Made by a program: the position numbers and the translations under genes
Notes under the pieces: generated by a model
Databases searched by the model: none
What the model was told of the DNA's origin: nothing
Seen by the model: the letters and a program-made list of their open reading frames with translations, nothing else
Shown: positions 7,493-10,832 of the stretch, piece after piece
How positions within the stretch are numbered: position 1 is the stretch's first letter
How the letters are laid out: each line of letters opens with the position of its first letter
Origin: Candidatus Competibacteraceae bacterium
Lineage (GTDB): Bacteria > Pseudomonadota > Gammaproteobacteria > Competibacterales > Competibacteraceae
Assembly: GCA_020445045.1 (NCBI GenBank)
Contig: JAGRHI010000263.1
Coordinates: 777-11,608 of the forward strand
Direction: 5' to 3'
Length of the DNA: 10,832 bases

Positions 7493-8249
7493 GTTGATCT
7501 TGCGTCACCTGTTCGGCGGTCCGACCGAAACGCCGCTGCCGGCTGGCGAACGCGGCGCAGGCGGATTCCAAGTCGCCGTCATCGTAATCCGGCCACAAGC
7601 GGTCGGTGAAATACAGCTCGGTATACGCCATCTGCCACAGCAGAAAATTGCTGATACGCTGCTCGCCGCCGGTGCGGATGAACAGATCCGGTTCGGGCAG
7701 ATCGGACAAACAAGTGAAGGAGTGCAGAACGGCCGACGTGATATCGTTCGGTTGCAACCGACCCTCCAACACGGCTTCGGACACCCGGCGCGCCGCCTGG
7801 GCCAAATCCCAACGCCCGCCGTAATTGGCGGCGATGACCAGGGTCAAACCGGTGTTGGCGGCGGTCCGCCGTTCGGCCTTGACGATGTAATCCTGCAGAT
7901 TATCGGGAAAGGCACTGTGATCGCCGATGAAGCGCAACCGCACGTTGGCGGTGTCCAGCCGGCGGATTTCGCCGCGCAAGGTGGTCAGGAACAGCTTCAA
8001 CAACACCTCGACCTCCGGTCGCGGCCGCCGCCAGTTCTCGCTGCTGAAAGCAAACAAGGTCAGCACTTCGATGTCGCGCTCGCTGCACGCCCGCACGACC
8101 CGGCGCACCGCCTTGGCACCCTCCCGGTGACCCGCCGTGCGTGGCAGGGACCGCTGCTGCGCCCAACGACCGTTGCCATCCATGACAATGGCGATGTGGC
8201 GAGGTAACGGCTGGCGCGGCGCCCGTGGCATCGGGACGTCAACCGACAT
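7485..8249 (-). CDS. uppS: Di-trans,poly-cis-undecaprenyl-diphosphate synthase UppS
   Basis: UppS adds eight isopentenyl units to farnesyl diphosphate in cis, making the C55 lipid carrier for peptidoglycan and O-antigen precursors. It is a soluble or membrane-associated homodimer. The 254-residue product matches the usual length (253 in E. coli). The catalytic motif HIAIVMDGNGRWA has Asp24, equivalent to E. coli Asp26. FAFSSENW follows at 66-73. The isopentenyl-binding and metal region is RTGGEQRISNFLLWQ (192-206), followed by AYTELYFTDRLWPD with the conserved Glu211. The ATG at 8249 has GAGGA 9 nt upstream; an internal ATG at codon 7 is less well placed. It follows frr by 54 bp and overlaps cdsA by 8 bp. 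Its isoprenoid substrate depends on the Dxr pathway encoded two genes downstream. Confidence 0.98.
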   Translation of the reverse strand: MSVDVPMPRAPRQPLPRHIAIVMDGNGRWAQQRSLPRTAGHREGAKAVRRVVRACSERDIEVLTLFAFSSENWRRPRPEVEVLLKLFLTTLRGEIRRLDTANVRLRFIGDHSAFPDNLQDYIVKAERRTAANTGLTLVIAANYGGRWDLAQAARRVSEAVLEGRLQPNDITSAVLHSFTCLSDLPEPDLFIRTGGEQRISNFLLWQMAYTELYFTDRLWPDYDDGDLESACAAFASRQRRFGRTAEQVTQDQHA

Positions 8250-8303
8250 TCGAGAGGTTCCTCGTCAGGTTCGCGCTCACTACGGACAGCCCGCGCCGCC
8301 GCT

Positions 8304-8861
8304 TCAAATTTCCATCAATTCGGCTTCCTTGGCCGCAAGCACCTTGTCCACGTCCTGAATGTGCCGGTCGGTGAGTTTCTGAGTCTCGTCCTGGGCCTGC
8401 CGTTCCGCGTCCTCGGCGATCTTCTTTTCCTTGAGCAAGGCCTTGAATTGGTTGTTGGCGTCGCGGCGAATGTTACGAATCGCCACCTTGGCGCCTTCGC
8501 CTTCCTGCCGCACCACCTTGACCAGGTCGCGGCGGCGCTCTTCGGTCAGCGCCGGCAGCGGCACCCGGATTACCGTCCCGGCGGACGCGGGATTCAAACC
8601 CAGATCGGACTTCAAGATGGCTTTCTCGATGGGTCCCACCATGTTTTTTTCCCAAGGCGTCACCAACAGGGTGCGTGCGTCGCTGACGCCGACCGAGGCC
8701 ACCTGGCCAAGCGGCACCTCGCTGCCGTAGTAGCTGACCGTAATGTGATCCAACAGGCTGGCATGCGCGCGGCCGGTCCGCAGTTTGGTCAATTCATGCT
8801 TGAGGCTATCCACGCTCTTGGCCATTCGCTCAGCCGCTTCTTTCTTGATGTCATCGATCAT
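8304..8861 (-). CDS. frr: Ribosome recycling factor Frr
   Basis: Frr works with EF-G to split post-termination 70S ribosomes in the cytoplasm. The start at 8861 gives exactly 185 residues, the standard bacterial length, beginning MIDDIKKEAAERM. Domain I is a three-helix bundle (about 1-28 and 106-185) with the conserved RNIRRDAN at 129-136; its Arg132 corresponds to the functionally important E. coli Arg132. Domain II, a beta-sandwich, includes VSYYG and LGLNPASAG, then RVPLPALTEERRRDL leads back into domain I. A second ATG at 8870, three codons earlier, would overlap the pyrH stop by 4 bp (ATGA) and would be served by GGTGG 7 nt upstream. The ATG at 8861 has GGGA 9 nt upstream. Family alignment favours 8861 and operon architecture favours 8870. 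Identity is not in doubt. Confidence 0.96.
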   Translation of the reverse strand: MIDDIKKEAAERMAKSVDSLKHELTKLRTGRAHASLLDHITVSYYGSEVPLGQVASVGVSDARTLLVTPWEKNMVGPIEKAILKSDLGLNPASAGTVIRVPLPALTEERRRDLVKVVRQEGEGAKVAIRNIRRDANNQFKALLKEKKIAEDAERQAQDETQKLTDRHIQDVDKVLAAKEAELMEI

Positions 8862-8866
8862 GATCG

Positions 8867-9598
8867 TCATTCCCGCACCACCGTGGTGCCCACGCTCTCG
8901 CCGCACACGACCCGCACCAGGTCCCCGTGGCGATTGATATTGAAAACCTTCAGCGGTATGTCGTTCTCCCGGCACATGACAATGGCCGTGGCGTCCATCA
9001 CCTGTAGCTTGCGCGCCAGGGCTTCATCGTAAGTCAGCCGATCGTAACGCACCGCCTTGGCGTCCTTGAAAGGATCCGCCGAATAGATACCGTCCACCTT
9101 GGTCGCCTTGAGCATCACCTCGGCGTTGACCTCGATGGCCCGCAGGCTGGCGGCGGAATCGGTGGTGAAAAAGGGGTTGCCGGTGCCGGCGGCGAAGATC
9201 ACCACCCGACCCTTTTCCAGATGGCGGATGGCGCGGCGGCGAATGTAGTCCTCGCAGACTTCATTGATGCGGATCGCCGACATCACTCGGGTGAACACCC
9301 CCAGTCGCTCCAGGGTATCCTGCATCGCCAGCGAGTTCATGACCGTGGCCAACATGCCCATGTGGTCGGCCGCGACTCGATCCATGCCTTTCTTGGCCAG
9401 CCCGGCCCCCCGAAACAGGTTGCCACCACCGATGACCATACCCACTTCGACGCCGTGCTGGCACAGTTCCCGCACCTCGCCCGCAATGCGTGCCAGCACG
9501 TCGGGATCGATGCCATAGTCGCCCTCGCCCATCAGGACTTCACCGCTGAGCTTGAGAAGAATTCGCTTGAACGTTGGTCTGGAATCCAGCATGGGCAT
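8867..9598 (-). CDS. pyrH: Uridylate (UMP) kinase PyrH
   Basis: PyrH phosphorylates UMP to UDP using ATP. It is a hexameric, allosterically regulated enzyme (GTP activates, UTP inhibits in the family) of the amino acid kinase fold, unrelated to eukaryotic UMP kinases. The product has 243 residues (E. coli 241). KLSGE at 16-20 and GGGNLFRG at 57-64 form the phosphate and nucleotide loops. DHMGMLATVMN (78-88) lies at the UMP and allosteric region. GTGNPFFTTDSAA (138-150) binds UMP, and KATKVDGIYSADP (164-176) is near the ATP site. The ATG at 9598 has AGG with a 7-nt spacer; an ATG two codons in is a less well-spaced alternative. The gene follows tsf after 77 bp and leads directly into frr, as in many proteobacteria. 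Confidence 0.98.
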   Translation of the reverse strand: MPMLDSRPTFKRILLKLSGEVLMGEGDYGIDPDVLARIAGEVRELCQHGVEVGMVIGGGNLFRGAGLAKKGMDRVAADHMGMLATVMNSLAMQDTLERLGVFTRVMSAIRINEVCEDYIRRRAIRHLEKGRVVIFAAGTGNPFFTTDSAASLRAIEVNAEVMLKATKVDGIYSADPFKDAKAVRYDRLTYDEALARKLQVMDATAIVMCRENDIPLKVFNINRHGDLVRVVCGESVGTTVVRE

Positions 9599-9628
9599 CG
9601 CGCAACCTGCAATATCGGTACTGAGAGA

Positions 9629-9634
9629 ATTGTA
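9629..9634 (-). promoter_or_regulatory. Possible -10 element upstream of pyrH
   Basis: TACAAT on the minus strand differs from the sigma-70 -10 consensus by one base. It sits in an AT-richer island of the otherwise GC-rich tsf-pyrH spacer. A start about 7 nt downstream would give a short leader that still contains the pyrH Shine-Dalgarno. No acceptable -35 lies 16-18 nt upstream, where the sequence is CCG repeats, so this is only a candidate for an internal promoter. Confidence 0.2.
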
Positions 9635-9643
9635 CTGTAATCG

Positions 9644-9655
9644 CGGCGGCGGCGG
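9644..9655 (+). repeat. Short (CGG)4 trinucleotide tract in the tsf-pyrH spacer
   Basis: Four perfect CGG copies in tandem lie between the tsf stop and the pyrH start, just upstream of the possible -10 element. The transcript would carry CCG repeats. Four copies in GC-rich DNA may be chance. Copy number could vary by slippage, and nothing in the sequence shows a function. Confidence 0.5.
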
Positions 9656-9675
9656 CAGTGAAGCGCATCACCCGT

Positions 9676-10554
9676 TCAGTCGCCCCGCGCCTGAGCCATC
9701 ACCTCGGCGACGAAATCGTCGGCTTTCTTCTCGATCCCTTCACCCAGCTCGAAGCGTTCGAAACGGATCACTCGGGCCTGATGGGCCTTCAGTAGTTTTT
9801 CCACGCTTTGTTCAGGGTCCTTGACGAACGGCTGCCCCAGCAGGGTGATCTCATCGAAGTACTTACGCAACCGCCCCTCCACCATCTTCTCGACGATGTT
9901 GGCCGGTTTGCCGCTGGCCGCTGCTTGCGCCGCGAAAATTTCCTTCTCCTTGGTTACCTGTTCGACCGGTATCTGATCGGCGCTGACGCACAGCGGCCGA
10001 CTAGCGGCGACATGCATGGCGATGTCCCGGGCCAGATCGCCATCGCCGCCGTCCAGTTCGACCAGCACGCCGATGCGGGTGCCGTGCAGATAGCTGCCCA
10101 GCACGCCGGCGGGCGTCGCCAGCCGGGCGAAGCGACGGACGTTGATATTCTCGCCGATCTTGGCGATGCATTCCCGTCGATTCTGCTCGACGCTCTGGCC
10201 GTTTGCCGTGGTCAAGGCCAGCAGCGTTTCCAGGTCGGCGGGATCGCCATTCAGGACCACTTCGACCACGGCGGCGGCGAATTCCCGGAAGTCGTCGTTC
10301 TTGGTGACGAAATCGGTTTCGCAGTTCACTTCGACCATGGCCGCCGCGCCGGCCGCCTGCCTGATGACGATCAACCCCTCGGCCGCCACCCGACTGGCTT
10401 TCTTGTCAGCCTTGGCCTGTCCAGCCTTGCGCATCGCTTCGACCGCCGCCTCGATATCGCCCTGAGTCTCCTGCAGGGCCTTCTTGCATTCCATCATTCC
10501 CGAACCCGTGCGTTCGCGCAGTTCCTTAACCAGCGTCGCCGTAATTGCCACCAT
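9676..10554 (-). CDS. tsf: Elongation factor Ts
   Basis: EF-Ts is the guanine-nucleotide exchange factor that recycles EF-Tu-GDP in the cytoplasm. The ATG at 10554 gives 292 residues (E. coli 283) and the family N-terminus MVAITATLVKELRERTGSGM. GAGG 9 nt upstream supports it. The upstream in-frame extension to 10662 runs through the terminator hairpin and is not coding. Residues 1-45 are the UBA-like EF-Tu-binding domain with MECKKAL. The core carries the exchange motif TDFV at 80-83; Asp81-Phe82 correspond to E. coli Asp80-Phe81, which disturb the EF-Tu magnesium site. KIGENINVRR (132-141) and AMHVAAS (179-185) are conserved core motifs, and VEKMVEGRLRKYF leads into the C-terminal part. The gene is paired with rpsB upstream, as in most bacteria. 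Confidence 0.98.
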   Translation of the reverse strand: MVAITATLVKELRERTGSGMMECKKALQETQGDIEAAVEAMRKAGQAKADKKASRVAAEGLIVIRQAAGAAAMVEVNCETDFVTKNDDFREFAAAVVEVVLNGDPADLETLLALTTANGQSVEQNRRECIAKIGENINVRRFARLATPAGVLGSYLHGTRIGVLVELDGGDGDLARDIAMHVAASRPLCVSADQIPVEQVTKEKEIFAAQAAASGKPANIVEKMVEGRLRKYFDEITLLGQPFVKDPEQSVEKLLKAHQARVIRFERFELGEGIEKKADDFVAEVMAQARGD

Positions 10555-10563
10555 GCTCACATA

Positions 10564-10567
10564 CCTC
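10564..10567 (-). promoter_or_regulatory. tsf Shine-Dalgarno
   Basis: GAGG on the minus strand lies 9 nt before the ATG at 10554. It supports the short EF-Ts start over the upstream extension. A tiny ATG-TGA pair lies between it and the true start but is too close to the GAGG to be used. Confidence 0.65.
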
Positions 10568-10620
10568 GTAACGATAAATTTACCGCGGTCAATCTGAAAC
10601 CGGACTGAACCGAACTCATT

Positions 10621-10655
10621 AAAAAGGCCCGCGAGCGCCAGGCGCACGAGCCTTT
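10621..10655 (-). terminator. Intrinsic terminator or attenuator between rpsB and tsf
   Basis: On the transcript strand, AAAGGCTCGTG pairs with the complementary arm ending GCCTTT. The stem extends to about 13 pairs with two G-U wobbles and one internal C-U mismatch, closed by the loop CTGGC, and is followed directly by T-rich sequence (five T in total at the 3' end). This has the full shape of a Rho-independent terminator. It begins 37 nt after the rpsB stop and ends 66 nt before tsf. No convincing new promoter for tsf follows it, so it more likely acts as a partial terminator that lowers tsf relative to rpsB than as an operon end. That role is inference. Confidence 0.7.
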
Positions 10656-10692
10656 CTGGCAAAACCCGGTATTGACGGAAGATCAGCGAGGA

Positions 10693-10832
10693 TCAGACCC
10701 CATCGCCCACCGGCGGCGCCTCTTCCTCCGGGATTTCGATGAACTCTTCCTCGACACGGCCCGAAGTCAGCACCGCGCGGCCTTCCAGCACCGCTTCCGC
10801 CACACCGCCCACATAGAGCTGGATGGCGCGGA
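10693..10832 (-). CDS. rpsB: 30S ribosomal protein S2 (C-terminal end, cut by window edge)
   Basis: S2 is a late-assembling protein of the 30S subunit, on the solvent side near the head-body junction and bound next to S1. Only the last 45 codons are in the window. They read RAIQLYVGGVAEAVLEGR, which matches the last helix of the family (in E. coli, a similar LYLGAVAATVREGR). An acidic tail rich in Glu and Pro then ends at TGA. The position directly upstream of tsf is the standard bacterial arrangement and supports the call. The start, promoter and any autoregulatory leader lie outside the window. Confidence 0.93.
   Translation of the reverse strand, partial: RAIQLYVGGVAEAVLEGRAVLTSGRVEEEFIEIPEEEAPPVGDGV

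Noticed and set aside
8250..8264. Small inverted repeat CGAG-6 nt-CTCG over the uppS ribosome-binding site
   Set aside because: Only four pairs, so it is too weak to claim a translational control hairpin.
10586..10591. TTGACC on the minus strand before tsf as a possible -35 box
   Set aside because: No -10-like hexamer follows at 16-18 nt, where the sequence runs into the Shine-Dalgarno. It is not a credible tsf promoter.
10555..10662. N-terminal extension of EF-Ts upstream of 10554
   Set aside because: The extension passes through the terminator hairpin, has no family similarity, and a good Shine-Dalgarno precedes the ATG at 10554.
1..10832. A novel defence, mobile or biosynthetic system
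   Set aside because: All coding space is accounted for by a conserved housekeeping operon. I saw no unassigned gene, transposase, recombinase, repeat array or inserted block.

Overview
The window lies inside the conserved proteobacterial cluster that joins translation genes to envelope-biogenesis genes. Every real gene is on the minus strand, so transcription runs from high to low coordinates. In transcription order it holds: rpsB (3' end only), tsf, pyrH, frr, uppS, cdsA, dxr, rseP, bamA, skp (ompH), lpxD and fabZ (5' end only). The sequence is GC-rich by eye. The gene content, LPS genes and protein lengths point to a Gram-negative proteobacterium, most likely a GC-rich gammaproteobacterium. 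A betaproteobacterium cannot be excluded from gene order alone. Here dxr sits between cdsA and rseP; in E. coli, as I recall it, dxr precedes uppS.

Layout. The right end (about 9676-10832) encodes ribosomal protein S2 and elongation factor Ts, separated by a 138-bp spacer with a strong terminator-like hairpin. Next, 8304-9598 carries UMP kinase (pyrH) and ribosome recycling factor (frr). The middle block (5484-8249) carries uppS, cdsA and dxr, which supply undecaprenyl diphosphate, CDP-diacylglycerol and isoprenoid precursors. The left block (1-5482) is outer-membrane construction: the intramembrane protease RseP, the BAM core protein BamA, the periplasmic chaperone Skp, and the lipid A and fatty-acid enzymes LpxD and FabZ.

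The genes are tightly packed. There are overlaps of 8 bp (uppS/cdsA) and 4 bp (cdsA/dxr, and optionally pyrH/frr), and gaps of 1 bp (dxr-rseP), 5 bp (skp-lpxD) and about 20 bp (lpxD-fabZ). This suggests extensive co-transcription and translational coupling. The larger spacers are rpsB-tsf (138 bp), tsf-pyrH (77 bp), bamA-skp (66 bp), frr-uppS (54 bp) and rseP-bamA (37 bp). No intergenic stretch exceeds 300 bp.

Together the products link protein synthesis, pyrimidine supply, lipid-carrier and phospholipid synthesis, and assembly of LPS and outer-membrane proteins. All complete genes look intact, with expected lengths and catalytic residues. I saw no mobile element, CRISPR array, tRNA, rRNA or novel multi-gene system. 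The points worth a second look are small: the rpsB-tsf hairpin, a hairpin between bamA and skp, a lipobox-like cysteine in the BamA signal peptide, an unusual BamA C-terminus, and a few start-codon questions.
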